NCBI GenBank assembly: GCA_028583415.1
Contig: CM053269.1
Location: forward strand, 31,686,254 to 31,750,253
Length of the DNA: 64,000 nucleotides
Reading direction: 5' to 3'
Source: Protea cynaroides
Lineage: Eukaryota > Streptophyta > Magnoliopsida > Proteales > Proteaceae
Shown: piece after piece, positions 34,301-44,732 of the stretch
Layout: each line of letters begins with the position of its first letter
Position numbering within the stretch: position 1 is the stretch's first letter
The notes under the pieces: model-generated
Seen by the model: the letters and a program-made list of their open reading frames with translations, nothing else
Told to the model about the DNA's origin: nothing
The model's database searches: none
Made by a program: the position numbers and the translations under genes

Positions 34301-36222
34301 TTTAGTTACTAAATATTAGGGAAGAGGTTTTCTAGAGAAGTGGAGTAGAAAAATAGAGTGATAATCAAATATTGGGGGGAGGGGTAGGGTTTTTCATGCA
34401 AAAAAAACTTTTGCCTAAATTTTATTTACTTTGCAATTAATTTTTCTTTAATAAAAAAGAATTTAGATTACATTGAAAAATCTAAATACTAAATATGATA
34501 AAAATTTTAAATAAATTATACATTGATGTTAGATAATAATTAAAATTTTTATTTTTTTCATTGTTAAATAAATTTTACTTTCCTTTCCTTCCTTTTGAAA
34601 ACCAATGGAGCCGACATGGAATGGTGAACACTAGAAAAACTACCAATATATTTCCTGTGTCCACCTATCTTGTAAGATATCTTAATTTTGTTATTCATCC
34701 CCTACCCCAACCCATCCAAATCGTCTCCTCCTAGGGGTTCAGGAGGAGACGCAGTTGCCACTGGTAGATGCCCGACACGTGGGCGTTGATTGGATCCGAG
34801 CTGTTCAGCCATTTGACTTGGTCAAACGCAGAGGGGTGTCGGCTTATGCACTGGACGGCTCGGATCCAGTCGACGCCCACATGTCGGGCATCCGTTGATG
34901 GCAGCTGAATCTCCTCCCAAACCCCTGAGAGAAGCCCTCCTCTTTGTCCACATGTAGTATCAAATTACTCACCGAAACAAGAAAAAAGAGTCATCAAAAG
35001 TATCTAAACGAACAGCACCCATTAATAAATTGATCATGTATAAAGCAATATTCATCATGGTTTTTTTTTTTTTTTTGTTTTTGTTTTTTTGGCCATCAGC
35101 TGGTGGGGTTGTGTGGTCTTATCTGTCTTATGTTAATTGGAGGCAAAACCCTTCACAGAATGACAAGTGGACGCTTGCACTCTTTAACTTCATGTTTAAA
35201 AAATAGATTAATAAAAATTGTGTTTTGGTATACATTCTTGTAATGTATTCTTGAGATGACAATAACAGCATTAAGTAGGCAATTTGATTTTTGAATCATG
35301 AAATCCGTTGAGAGAACATGGCCTATATTGAAATTTGTGCTATAGCTCATTCTACATTTGAGTCTGGAATGAAAATGCCTTGTCTTTTAATCCATTGTCA
35401 TTCTATTTTAAGAATACATTTCAAGAAGACATACAAAAGAGGGGGATTATTGATATTTGGATCGAAAAGGGGTTGGATTTTACATCGATTAGACGAACAC
35501 CAATGCGCAATGTCAATGAAATTTAACACCGGATTATATCTATGTTTGATGTTAAGAGGCCAACTCTTCATTGTCATCTCATGAGGAGATTTTGAATCTT
35601 ATTCACTTGGACAGAAAAGAGCTTGGTGTATAAACTTTTGTTGGATGGAATGAAATGTAGTGCACATCCAAAGTCAGTTAGTGTCACATCCCTTTGACCA
35701 TTCCCAAACTTTAGCTATTGTATATTATACCCCATTCACCAATCACCATTGTTGACTGCAGGAGACCCAGGGTTTGATGATGATACCAGCTCTCAAAGCT
35801 CTACATATTCTGGCAAATACTCCGACCTAAATTACAATTCCGGTACCGAACATGAATTGGATATCCATCCCAGAAGAAAAGAACACCACCATCACCACCA
35901 GAGTGTAGCGACCCACAAGTCCTCAAGATTCTGTCCTGAAGAAAACTCAAGAAGAAGCCATCGCAATGCTGTGAACTGCTGTAAGCGAGGCCCTGGTTCC
36001 TGCGATCGTTCCTGCGATCGACGAGCGCTCGATTCCCGGTACATGATTGATGTACGGAGCCAGTTACTGCATCGGTCATTGGTGGAAGAACTGAACAAGC
36101 GACGGTTGTTTAAGACAATTGGAGCTGTGGAGAACATAGGATTTCAAGTTCCCTGTGAATATTCTGCCAAGTCCTCGCACGAAATGGGCCATGGGAGGGC
36201 CTCAAGAGGTATGCATTTATAA
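27582..36222 (+). CDS. WNK: WNK (with-no-lysine) serine/threonine kinase, WNK4/WNK5-like
   Basis: Seven exons are seen at 27582-27683, 29296-29561, 29664-29887, 30005-30162, 31755-32109, 33370-33723 and 35762-36222. They total 1920 nt, 639 aa plus stop, with every phase consistent. The kinase domain is at about residues 35-291. The catalytic Lys sits in the glycine loop (GKGAMKTVY, K45) and the usual VAIK lysine is replaced (VAWSQ), the defining WNK feature. HRDLKCDN is at 159-166, DLG (not DFG) at 180-182, and the activation loop AHSVIGTPEFMAPE at 193-206 with S195 as the expected autophosphorylation site. An acidic run lies at 316-338 and an OSR1_C/PF2-like domain at about 345-410. The WNK hallmark LLHRSLVEELNKRRLFKTIG is at 588-607. 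Plant WNKs act in ABA, osmotic and flowering or clock signalling; this copy's role is not shown. Intron 3 (29888-30004) uses a GC donor. Introns 4, 5 and 6 carry (TA)n, a hAT insertion and a palindromic MITE. The start was chosen as the first in-frame ATG before the conserved YVEIDPTGRYGR. Confidence 0.95.
27690..27713. repeat. (TTC)n at the start of WNK intron 1
   Basis: Eight TTC units follow the exon 1 donor by a few bases. Further down intron 1 there is (GA)n at 27772-27795 and (CT)n at 28130-28161. Confidence 0.85.
28130..28161. repeat. (CT)n in WNK intron 1
   Basis: About 16 CT units. Intron 1 (27684-29295) is otherwise AT-rich with no recognised element. Confidence 0.9.
29888..30004 (+). 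other. GC-AG intron 3 of WNK
   Basis: The exon ends ...GTCATAG and the intron begins GCAATC and ends TTGTTAG. Splicing here restores SVI-G-TPEF, invariant in the family. No GT donor within reach gives the right phase. Without splicing the frame stops 10 codons later, cutting the kinase before APE. Confidence 0.8.
31233..31300. repeat. (TA)n in WNK intron 4
   Basis: About 34 AT/TA units, uninterrupted. Confidence 0.95.
32346..33211. repeat. Dispersed AT-rich repeat in WNK intron 5, split by a hAT element
   Basis: The left part (32346-32464) and right part (33074-33211) together match the uninterrupted copy at 12217-12456. Right-hand words such as ACAAATAGATTAGAAGG and TTTATGATTCATAATTTATTTTC continue the alignment after the insertion. 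Confidence 0.7.
32465..33073. mobile_element. hAT-type non-autonomous element in WNK intron 5, 609 bp
   Basis: The ends are TAAGGGTGTCAACGGG and TTTTTGACACCTTTA (inverted, 9 of the outer 10). The flanking 8-bp repeats are ATATCTAC (32457-32464) and ATATTTAC (33074-33081). The interior has two GC-rich arms full of CGGGCTGG/CCGGTCCG words around an AT-rich middle, and no ORF. It interrupts a dispersed repeat whose empty counterpart is at 12217-12456. Confidence 0.85.
34717..34938. mobile_element. GC-rich palindromic MITE, copy 6, in WNK intron 6
   Basis: Inverted arms include GATGCCCGACACGTGGGCG against CGCCCACATGTCGGGCATC and TTGGATCCGAGC against GCTCGGATCCA. The ends AAATCGTCTCCTCCTAGGGG and the right CTCCTCCCAAACCCCTGAGAG are diverged, and no clear 9-bp duplication remains. 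Confidence 0.65.
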
Positions 36223-36711
36223 TTTTCGTATGCTGAGGCCCCAAGGACTCAGACTAATAAATTTTGGAGTGGAATGAGACTATTGGTGAGGAATTAAAGA
36301 TGTACATGTATGTAGAAGAAGGCTTTGCTCTATGGACAAAAGTATTCTGTGCTAGCCATCAACCTATGCCTACATCTTTCATCAGGTAAAATTGGGCCAG
36401 TATGAATGTAACCGACCAGTTCCAATAGATTTTTGGCCCTGAATTTTTTTTTCTCTTAAAATTTATCCTCGTTTATTAGAGCACGGTTCCTGAAGCCTAG
36501 GCAAAAATATCAAACAGGTTTTCCATACACATATTCCAAAACTAGTACAATTAAAGGGATGGTTTCCATTTTTTATTATGACAAATGATCTTTAAGATTT
36601 AATGGTTACAAAATTGGATTTAATCAAATCGTCACAATCAGAAAAAGCTGACAAAATATTTTAAGGGGAAAGTTTTCTCGACCTTGGTTGAAGAGAAACT
36701 AGCTGCTAGTC
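36223..36711. other. WNK 3' UTR and downstream DNA
   Basis: It follows the WNK stop. AATAAA-like words occur, but no convincing poly-A signal can be chosen. No gene is seen. Confidence 0.4.
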
Positions 36712-36950
36712 ACATCATCTTTTTCCAATGGTTTTGGGAGGACGCGACAGTCTTATCCAGATGGTCGATCCGTAGTTCTTGGGTGAATTCGAGACCCACG
36801 TTCGAGTCGACACCCCTTGTCGGCTTGGCTTGTCGGCTGGGTGTCAGCTTGAACGTGGGTTTCGGATTCACCGAGAGCCACGTGTCGACCATCCTAGTAA
36901 GACTGCCGTTGTCCTCCCATCTGGGAGGAGAGGATGCGGATAGGATTTAT
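36712..36950. mobile_element. GC-rich palindromic MITE, copy 7
   Basis: The arms pair through GGATGGTCGACACGTGG-type text: GAATTCGAGACCCACGTTC against GAACGTGGGTTTCGGATTC. The centre is TTGTCGGCTTGGCTTGTCGGC. The right end is GGAGAGGATGCGGAT. The left end is eroded. Confidence 0.7.
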
Positions 36951-37165
36951 TATTACCTCCTCTTACACAACCAAATCAAATGTGGCCCACTCTCATCTAA
37001 TAAGGGTATGAAATCGATGTATAGAGAGATTTTTTCTCTAGCGTGGGTGATGAAAATAAACTCAGCCCATTTTTGTATGTGTTAAAATACAAAATTGCTT
37101 TCACTACATGCTGTGAGTGGCGAGGCCAACAAGCCTTGGGCCTCATTACGTATGATTGTTTTTAT

Positions 37166-38624
37166 TAGGGTTGCAAATTTGGCCGTGACAATCTGAATCC
37201 AACCCTAATTCGCCCTGAACCCTGACAGGGCTGGGTTAGGGCCCAAATTTCATCAAACCCTAGTAGGGTTGGATTGGGTTAGGGTTGATCCCTCGGTTGA
37301 GCCAGGCCTGGCCCGACCATATATATATATAACCCTAATTCCTAAACCAAATCGACTAACCCTTGCGACGCCACTACTCTCTCAGTTCTCATTGACAATC
37401 GACATCGATTTCTCCCTTAATCCCCACCCTCACTCAGTCTCACAGAGTCATAGGACACAGATCGTGGCTGTGGCATCGCCTGAGTTTGGGAGTTTGGCTC
37501 AAGATTGGAGATTCTCTCTCCTAATATTTCTAAATGTAAGTTTTTTGATAAGCTTTTATTTGTTTTTGATAAGCTTTTATTGGTTCAAATCATGGTTTTG
37601 AAACTTGGATTAAAGATTGGGTTTCGAGGTTATAGGACTGGGATTTTGTATTTTTATTTTTCGATGATCAGCAGCAGCAACACTAATTCTGTGATACTTG
37701 ATTAGTGTAAAATTTTTTTCTTTTGTTGGAAATAGAACCCATTGATTCGATTGCTCCTCACAGCCCACATAAACATATTGCGTTTAAGCAATCAAGTCCC
37801 AATGTTTGTTCTTTATATATTCATGTGCTAAATAATTTTCCAAGAACATCAATTTGGAATATTACTGCGTCTACAGCTTACCCTTAAATTTTTACCCTTG
37901 ATGATGACATATGTTGCTCGTTACTGTAAAATAACTCTTGATCTTTCAAATTAACTTGAGGTCTGTTACAGTGTAATAGGAATTGCTGATGATTCAATTC
38001 TCCTTGGAAAGCTTTTGGGTTTGATTCAACCTCTGCTCTTGAAGGCCATTCAGAATTGGTTTAAGAGTTGTTGGAATGTTGATGGGGCTTTTTAATTTTC
38101 AGGTTGCTCTGTATTTAGTGTCTACAACCTGTTTGAGTCCTGTGTAGTCTGTTTCTATTGTTATCTAGCTTGTGGAGTTAGGCCTACGCCTTAATGGGGC
38201 ATTTGGCGGTTGATTCTTGTTTCCCCTCTAATATTCATTCTTAATAAAGGAAATCCTGAACATGCACTAGCTAAATATATATTAATTGGTGGAAGCAGTT
38301 TGTCATTTCTCTTATGGTTGAAATAGGATTATTAATTCCATTGTGTTTTGAATCTATTTTACATATGTGGGCTAGATTTTTTGGTATTGCTATTTTTTTT
38401 GTAAATAATTTAAGTAATATTGTTCATTGGATAGATTCAGGACTCAAGGTCAATTTGGGTCAACCCCGCCTGGCCCGGCCCAATTAGGGTCAATCAGGGT
38501 AGGGTTGGGTTACGCTGAACCCTGCCAGGGTAGGGTTAGGGTTGCATATTTTCTGACCTTGGTAGGGTTACGTTGGGTTAGGGTTTTAAAAAACCTGGCC
38601 CAACCAGGCCCTATTGTAGCCCTA
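37166..38624. mobile_element. hAT-type element, 1459 bp, with perfect 8-bp target duplication
   Basis: The ends are TAGGGTTGCAA and TTGTAGCCCTA (inverted, 9 of 11). Both sides carry GTTTTTAT (37158-37165 and 38625-38632). Subterminal regions are rich in GGGTTAGGGTT and CCTGGCCC words in opposite orientations. The interior at about 37330-37545 looks like a CT-rich 5' UTR ending in a splice-donor-like AAATGTAAGT, as if derived from the front of a transposase gene. No transposase domain is present. Confidence 0.85.
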
Positions 38625-38632
38625 GTTTTTAT

Positions 38633-38999
38633 AGTGGGTTACATGGTAAGATGGTCATTTCTGTTTGACCGGATTATGGAGGACTCGATCAATCTTTTTC
38701 TATCCTAATAAAAGAACGGAAGACAAGGAGTCGCTACTTGGAATAAGGGATCTAGGACCCATACTGCCTATCTCACCTTTGAAACTGAAGTAGCTCACAA
38801 TTTAATTGAAGAGTGAACTAGAAATTGGAAGTAATTTAATAAGGAAGGAAATACAAGAACAAAATGACAAGGGTTGTACGGGGGCCACTCACCATTTTTG
38901 ATATTTTTCCAAACATAACCCACCATTGTCACATGAATAACAACCCAAATAATAATAATTGTTAGGTGCCGGTCCCAAGCCCAGATAATAATAGTTGTT
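38633..38999. other. Spacer before the nested retrotransposons, no gene seen
   Basis: A (TTG)n run at about 38994-39010 overlaps the presumed start of the outer LTR. Nothing else is recognised. Confidence 0.4.
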
Positions 39000-39250
39000 G
39001 TTGTTGTTGTAGGTGCAAATAATACCGAACCAATAGAAACTCGCAATGTCAACATAGCGCTAGCCAATGGGAATACGGCATGTCGACCTGCTCACAGTAA
39101 GGTTGCAATCATGGAGAGCCCGACACATATGCATAAGACTTATAGTGGTACGCATGTCCTGCTTGATGATAACATTCTGAACACTCAACAATTAATGTTT
39201 CTACAACCGAACATGTAGCATTAATGGCATGCAACATTTAATTCTAGCAA
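39000..39250 (+). repeat. Outer element 5' LTR (internally deleted)
   Basis: It matches the first half of the right LTR, then jumps after ACATTTAAT to CTAGCAATAATAG near the LTR end. The start is blurred by (TTG)n. The primer site that should follow is eroded. Confidence 0.55.
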
Positions 39251-39655
39251 TAATAGATTGAAGCTAACTATGGGGCCGTAGAAAAAAATCCTTGCCAACC
39301 AGCTTCTTCTTTGAAAGATTCAGTACTCTTACTAAACTGCCTATCAACCCTTGCGATGACGAGACGTGGAACGAAAAGAAAGAACACTGAAAGCCCTCCT
39401 AGGGAGGAAGTCCATGTTGAAGATGTCCTGGAAGAGCAAAGTGATGGACACAGCCACAGCGTCCTCTCCATTGGAGAAGAACTTGCCAGCGAGGCTCAGC
39501 TTGATTGTAAGAACCGTATTCTAAAATCGGGTCTAAACCATGGTTTTATATGATGACAGGTGCCCCAATTATAACCGGACCGGAGGATGAAGCCGAGTGA
39601 CGAGCCACTCAAATTTCAGGTAAGAAAAAGAATTAAAAAAAATGCCTAAAATCCA

Positions 39656-39771
39656 TACCGGTCTCACTATATCGGTTGCAGTATAGTGCAACCGGTATGT
39701 GCAACCGGTATGGTATACCGGCTGCACTATACCGGTTGCGGGGTCTCCAACCGGTATGTGCGACCGGTATG
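39656..39771. promoter_or_regulatory. ACCGGT palindrome array in the LTR (array 1)
   Basis: About six exact ACCGGT sites and several near-copies lie within 116 bp, embedded in larger units such as GTGCAACCGGTATG and its inverse CATACCGGTTGCA. The array sits about 100 bp before the presumed LTR TATA box. It is repeated in the 3' LTR at 49573-49688. Confidence 0.6.
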
Positions 39772-40339
39772 CCTGACTCCGGCTGTAGACAGACTCCAGT
39801 GAGTTTGTCTCTCAGAATGGAAACTTGAAAAAATTTCCATTCTGAGGAAAAACCTTCCATGGATGGTCTCCCTCTATTAATAGAGAAGGAGACACTTCAT
39901 TGCTCATTCTCAATACCCTGGCCGTCTGGAGAAGAACTGAGAAGGAGCAAGAAGGTGGAGGTCGCCTAGGAAGGAAGAGCACGCCGCCAACCGACAATGC
40001 CGGTAAGTGCTCTGTACTGTTAATAATGTTAGGAGATCGGATCGGAGCTGCGAAGTGGCGCAATGATCCAAAAAGATTATAGTTTCCATTGTTCTTCCTC
40101 ATTCAAATCTAACCTAGGTTTGATACGGTATAGCCGAGATCCGAAGACCACAAGAGGGTTTGGACCTTAGTAAAGGGTAGGGGAAACCCTAGAGACCTAA
40201 CTGTTAGTCGACAAGGAGGGGAGATCCGAGATCTCGCTCTCGGATCCAAACCGCGGGGTATACCGGATGGACTATAGGTCCAGCGGTATGGCCTTGCGGT
40301 ATATACCGTAGGCACATACAGGTCTCACTCAGTGAGATC

Positions 40340-40480
40340 TGAGTGAGACCGGTAAGTGCAACCGGTATATACCGGCCGCACATACCGGTTGCAGTATGTG
40401 CAACCGGTATAGTGCCACCAGTATACATACCGATGGCACATACCGGTCTCACTATGCTGAGACCGGTACCTACAATCGGT
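40340..40480. promoter_or_regulatory. ACCGGT palindrome array in the LTR (array 2)
   Basis: Units GAGACCGGT, GCAACCGGTATA and CATACCGGTTGCA alternate in both orientations, about seven exact sites. A further part recurs at 40681-40725 through the 254-bp duplication, and the array is present at 50257-50400 in the 3' LTR. Confidence 0.55.
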
Positions 40481-40934
40481 ATGGGTTTTCGAGCCTGGTT
40501 TGCTTGGCCAAACCTGGTTCTGACCTCTGAAACTTTAATAAATGAATTCTAACATAAATATGTGATTATGTAGGACCTGTAGACACTGTGAGTAAGCTCT
40601 CTGACGCAGAACGGGATCAGTATCACGCATCAGGTAAGGAACAAGACCCCAAACCTAAATAACTAATCAACAATAAACCTATACCGGTGGCACATACCGG
40701 TCTCACTATGCTGAGACCGGTACCTGCAACCAGTATGGGTTTTTGAGCCTGGTTTGCTTGGCCAAACCTGGTTCCGACCTCTGAAACTTTAATAAATGAA
40801 TTCTAACATAAATATGTGATTATGTAGGACCTGTAGACACTGTGAGTAAGCTCTCTGACGCAGAACGGGATCAGTATCACGCGTCAGGTAAGGGGCAAGA
40901 CCCCAAACCTAAATAACTAATCAATAGTAAACCT
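40427..40934 (+). repeat. 254-bp tandem duplication specific to the 5' LTR
   Basis: ATACCG(A/G)TGGCACATACCGG starts at 40427 and 40681. Both units run through GTAGACACTGTGAGTAAGC to TAATCAA-AGTAAACCT-like text. The 3' LTR has a single copy from 50344. Confidence 0.9.
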
Positions 40935-41891
40935 CTGTGATATATTTCTGTATTTGTAAATACATATTGTTTGATGTCTGTGCATTTCACATGCCATGTA
41001 GTTGCTTTCTTTTATCTTATTATAATCATGCATTTCATATGCTAGGATTGTTGTATGTTTAGGCATGTGTATGTTTTAGTTAGTGTGTGGAATGTGAAGG
41101 GGATGTGCCCTGGATATATCCATAGCTAACACTTTTCTCGTATCGCCTTTTACCTTAGCAAACTCAGTGCGAATAGGGTATCAGGGGGAGGACGTGGGAT
41201 TGTGGTTCTTCCTGCCCACCAGACTCAAGCCCTATCTCTATGTCGTAGGGGGGATACCGGAGTGAGTGATGTGGGGCAACAGCAGTAGTGTGGTAGGTGC
41301 CTGACTGTTGGGTGTGCTCACACTCTCGTGCATGGAGGTGCGGTGGTCGCCAAACCTTACCATAGCATATTTGCAAGTTATACCTGGCCCAAAATGTAAT
41401 GTTATCTCATGCATATTGTACTGTTGCATTGGTCTTGTACTTACTGAGTTAAGTTGTGAGCTCACCCAAATATATATATATTTCTCTTCAGATCTTGATG
41501 TAGGGTATACGGTGGAGGACTTCATGACTGCTCCAGCTTATAGCATAGTGGCTGCCCTGGACTCTCAGTCAGTGGAGGACGAGCATGATGTTTCATGTGA
41601 GTGCTCGTTCGGTGTCTTTTCTCAGTGATAGGTTTATTTTCAGTTAAAGCTTTGTAATAATTACTATTTAAATTTTGATGGATGATGGAATAAGTTGGAT
41701 ATTTATTTAAATTACAATTTAGATCTCGGCTCATTTATTTATTTCCACTGCTATGTATTATATCTCTGATTTTGTTAGACTGCTTGGGAATGATTGGTTG
41801 ACACGGTCTATTGAGATCCTGGTGTGAACCATGGTTTAGAGTCGGTTCACTCACACTTCCGATTCACCCAGAATTGGGGTGTGACAACTTG

Positions 41892-41904
41892 GTATCAGAG
41901 CTCT
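41892..41904 (+). other. Primer binding site (initiator tRNA-Met type)
   Basis: TGGTATCAGAGCT begins three bases after the end of the 5' LTR and matches the common plant LTR-element PBS complementary to the 3' end of initiator tRNA-Met. Confidence 0.9.
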
Positions 41905-42186
41905 AGGCTCTGTCCAGCTAATCATTCTGCATCTAACTGTGTCCAATGAGCTGAGTTAACAAGAACACACCATAAGCTTGTTTGATGTCTGAGACTTAAG
42001 AAAGATGCATAATATACATATAATGGAAGAACAATTATAAACATTGAAGAATTTAAAGGAAACAAATTAATCATTTCATAAAAACTTCTTCAAGTACAAG
42101 TTCACAACAGAGTACAGTCCACAAGTCGGACAGTTACTCTAGTAACAAAATAAAATACATGAGAATCAAATTAAAACTACATCTGC

Positions 42187-43684
42187 CTAAGGTGGTGTAG
42201 CAGGCCTGGGTGGTACTGGGTCCCGCAATATCATAGTCTCGCCGTACACCTCTCTGAGCCAATGAACCTGGTCCTGTGTGACCCGTAGGCTACGAGCTAA
42301 ACACCCTAACTCCTGACCCATCTCACGCTGAGAATCCATGAGTCCTCTCTGGGTATCAAGAATGTCCCTCTGGGTATCAAGAATGTTCCTCTGGGTATCA
42401 AGGATGACTCTCTAGGTATCTCTGATCTCCGAAAACATGCTTGTCACAGGGTCCGAAGGGGGACGGGATGGTCCAGCAACTGAAGAAGGCCTGGATGACC
42501 TAGTAACTGGAGAAGGCCTAGATGGTCCAGCCACTGGAGAAGGCCTAGAAGGTCCTGCAATCGGAGAATGCCTTGGGGTGTAGGTGCTGGGATGTCCTCC
42601 ATGTGTACATCCCATCATCTCCCATCTCGGCTGCCTCTCGCCGCGCCGCAGCAACCGCCGCGCCCGCAAGGGCCGCATGGTTCCCGGGTAGGAGGGGCGA
42701 GCCCCGTAACTCCTCGTCACTGAGCTCTAGATCATCCATCTGCATCTTATAGATGGCCTTGGCATCTATATCAGAACTCATGGTGATCTCCCTAGCCAAC
42801 TCACCCCGCATGTCCACACCCAGACGCTGTAGCAAAGCTGTGATCAACCTACCATATGGGAGATTGCCCGACACATTAGGCATGGCTGCAAAGATCATAA
42901 TCCGCATAATCAAATAGGGCAAACAAACCCGTTGCCGAGTATCCACACAATAGGTGAGGTACCGAGTCAACCGGGGATAACTCTCCATAATGTCCACTCT
43001 GGGGAACAATGTTATGCTGAATAATCCGACAGAAAAGGCGAGGTTGAGGACGTAGGTTGGAAGCCAGCATGACTCTACCAGGCAACAAGATCTGTGCGGA
43101 AATGGCTGCCCGCAAGTCCTTAGTGAGATACCCTTTGGCTCTGGGCGGACAATAATAATGAGTTCTCCGTCATCAGGAATCTCTAGAAGGGCAGCTAACT
43201 CAGCGATGTTAAATGAAATCATCACCCCTTTCACATAGCTGGTGATGCGAAGATCTCTAGCGTGCTCCCAATCAATTAAATCACCCTCCACCTCCAGGTT
43301 GGTGAAAAACAATTTTACCAGGTTGGGACGAGTAGTCTTCCTATACTGGATGAGGGGTAACCAACCTACTATCCCAAAAGCAGACTCCACATCAAAGCGG
43401 TGAAGATGCTCCAAGTTGACAAAACGGCCTGATTCGATATGTTTTCCTCGAAACCATGCCGAACGTGAAAAGGCCGCCTTCGACCGAAAAAACCTCTCAT
43501 CATATAAGACAGGAGGGAGATGTGGCCTGTGCATACCGGGCATATACGATCGTTTACCCGCTCCACGCCGATTAAACATAAAGTATCTGTTAAACAAAGA
43601 ACAAGAGTCAGTTAGAGACAAATTCAGAAAAATTTCGACAGTATAACAATAGAAAATGGTGAAAAAGCCTAAAAACACGCCCAA
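42187..43684 (-). pseudogene. Antisense gene inside the chromovirus (plant transposon-protein-like)
   Basis: The minus-strand frame runs from 43684 (conserved part from about 43579, MFNRRGAGKRSYMPGMH) to the stop at 42187-42189. It reads FDVESAFGIVGWLPLIQY, then FFTNLEVEGDLIDW and VKGVMISFNIAELAALLEIP. This resembles the 'putative plant transposon protein' domain (PF20167-like) found in plant retroelements. A frame change near 43150 and back near 42990 moves through LRAAISAQILLPGRVMLAS and RLFCRIIQHNIVPQSGH. The C-terminus has repeated GPSRPSPVA units (about 42455-42560) and an ILDTQR heptad-like repeat (about 42325-42415), interrupted by one TAG at about 42413. An acceptor-like GTTTAACAG on the minus strand at about 43588 and a donor-like TTAAGTAAGC at about 44027 suggest an upstream exon. 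The function is unknown. Confidence 0.65.
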
Positions 43685-44732
43685 TATGAATGGGATAACT
43701 TATTGTGATAGTACAATGCTAGCATAGGTCAAACAATTTCATCAAAGCAAAGAAATGGAGGTATAATAACAAAATTTGTCAAAAATCTCGAAAAAACCTA
43801 GAAACCTAGGTTAAAAAGTCGAAATTTGTAGGTTTCCTTTAAACCAACCGATAAAATCTCGAATTGGTTGAGGGGTTTTGCACATTTAGACCCCTAAAAC
43901 ACTTCTCAAGCAAAGAAAGAAGTTTTCTATGGGTAGAAACTTCCAAATCAAGAAAAACCTAGATTTTGGTATAAAAGACGATGAAAAATTTCTAAAAAAA
44001 GAGAGAAGAGATGTATGAGCTTACTTAAGAGACGAGATTGGCACACTAGAATGAGGTGGAAACAATCTTAGGAGCACCGGATGCACTGTAGAGACTCGGA
44101 GACTCAGAGAGGAATCGCCACCGGAGTAAACTCAAAAAGGAAAAGTGAGAAATAAAGCCAAAATCACGATTTTTAAAGGGATTTTGGCTATACCGGTCGC
44201 GCATCTATGCTGGAGAGTGCGACCGGTATATCCCTGCGGTATGGTGCAACCGGTACCAAACCGCAGGGTATACCGGTGGCACATAGTTATGGGGTGTGCG
44301 ACCGGTACCCCCTCTGCGGTATAGTGCAACCGATATGTGTGGTCAGCTACACCGGTCTCACTTCAGGAGAGACCAGTACTGCCACTGGAACCCTAGAGAG
44401 GGGCAGTACTGCCACTGGAACCCTAGAGAGGGGCAATACAAAACCATCCCGATAGTTGGTCGGAACCTGATCCTAGACCTCACGCTTGCATAATAAGACA
44501 TTGTATATGTGGAAAATTTTGACAGAATAACTGAAAATTTTGCTTGTTATTTTAACCTGTCAATGAATACCTGTGCTACATATGTTGAGACTAAATTATT
44601 GGAATAACTTTCTAAGTTGTGCTATATGTTTCCATGTATTCAGATATCGTACAAGAAAAATTAAATTGCTTCAATGCTGGGAGGAAATGGACGTAGAGTT
44701 CATCGCAGGCGTCACACTCTAGGGCGCCTACC
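43685..44732. other. Chromovirus leader: antisense promoter/intron and pre-gag region
   Basis: The probable antisense intron is about 43588-44027 and the antisense leader about 44028-44140. The ACCGGT array is at 44190-44365. A 30-bp tandem duplication (CAGTACTGCCACTGGAACCC) is at 44374-44432. Gag begins at 44733. Confidence 0.45.
44190..44365. promoter_or_regulatory. ACCGGT palindrome array upstream of the antisense gene
   Basis: About six exact ACCGGT sites occur (TATACCGGTCGCG, GCGACCGGTATA, GCAACCGGTACC, TATACCGGTGGC, GCGACCGGTACC, ACACCGGTCTCAC) in the same unit style as in the LTRs. On the minus strand the array lies just upstream of the presumed antisense transcript start at about 44140. 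Confidence 0.6.

Larger units (their letters stand above)
39506..41888 (+). repeat. Chromovirus 5' LTR, 2383 bp
   Basis: It contains ACCGGT-palindrome arrays at 39656-39771 and 40350-40480. A TATA-like CTATTAATAG at about 39870 probably precedes the transcript start. A 254-bp tandem duplication (40427-40680 and 40681-40934) is absent from the 3' LTR. A short (TA)6 tract lies at 41470-41482. Confidence 0.92.
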
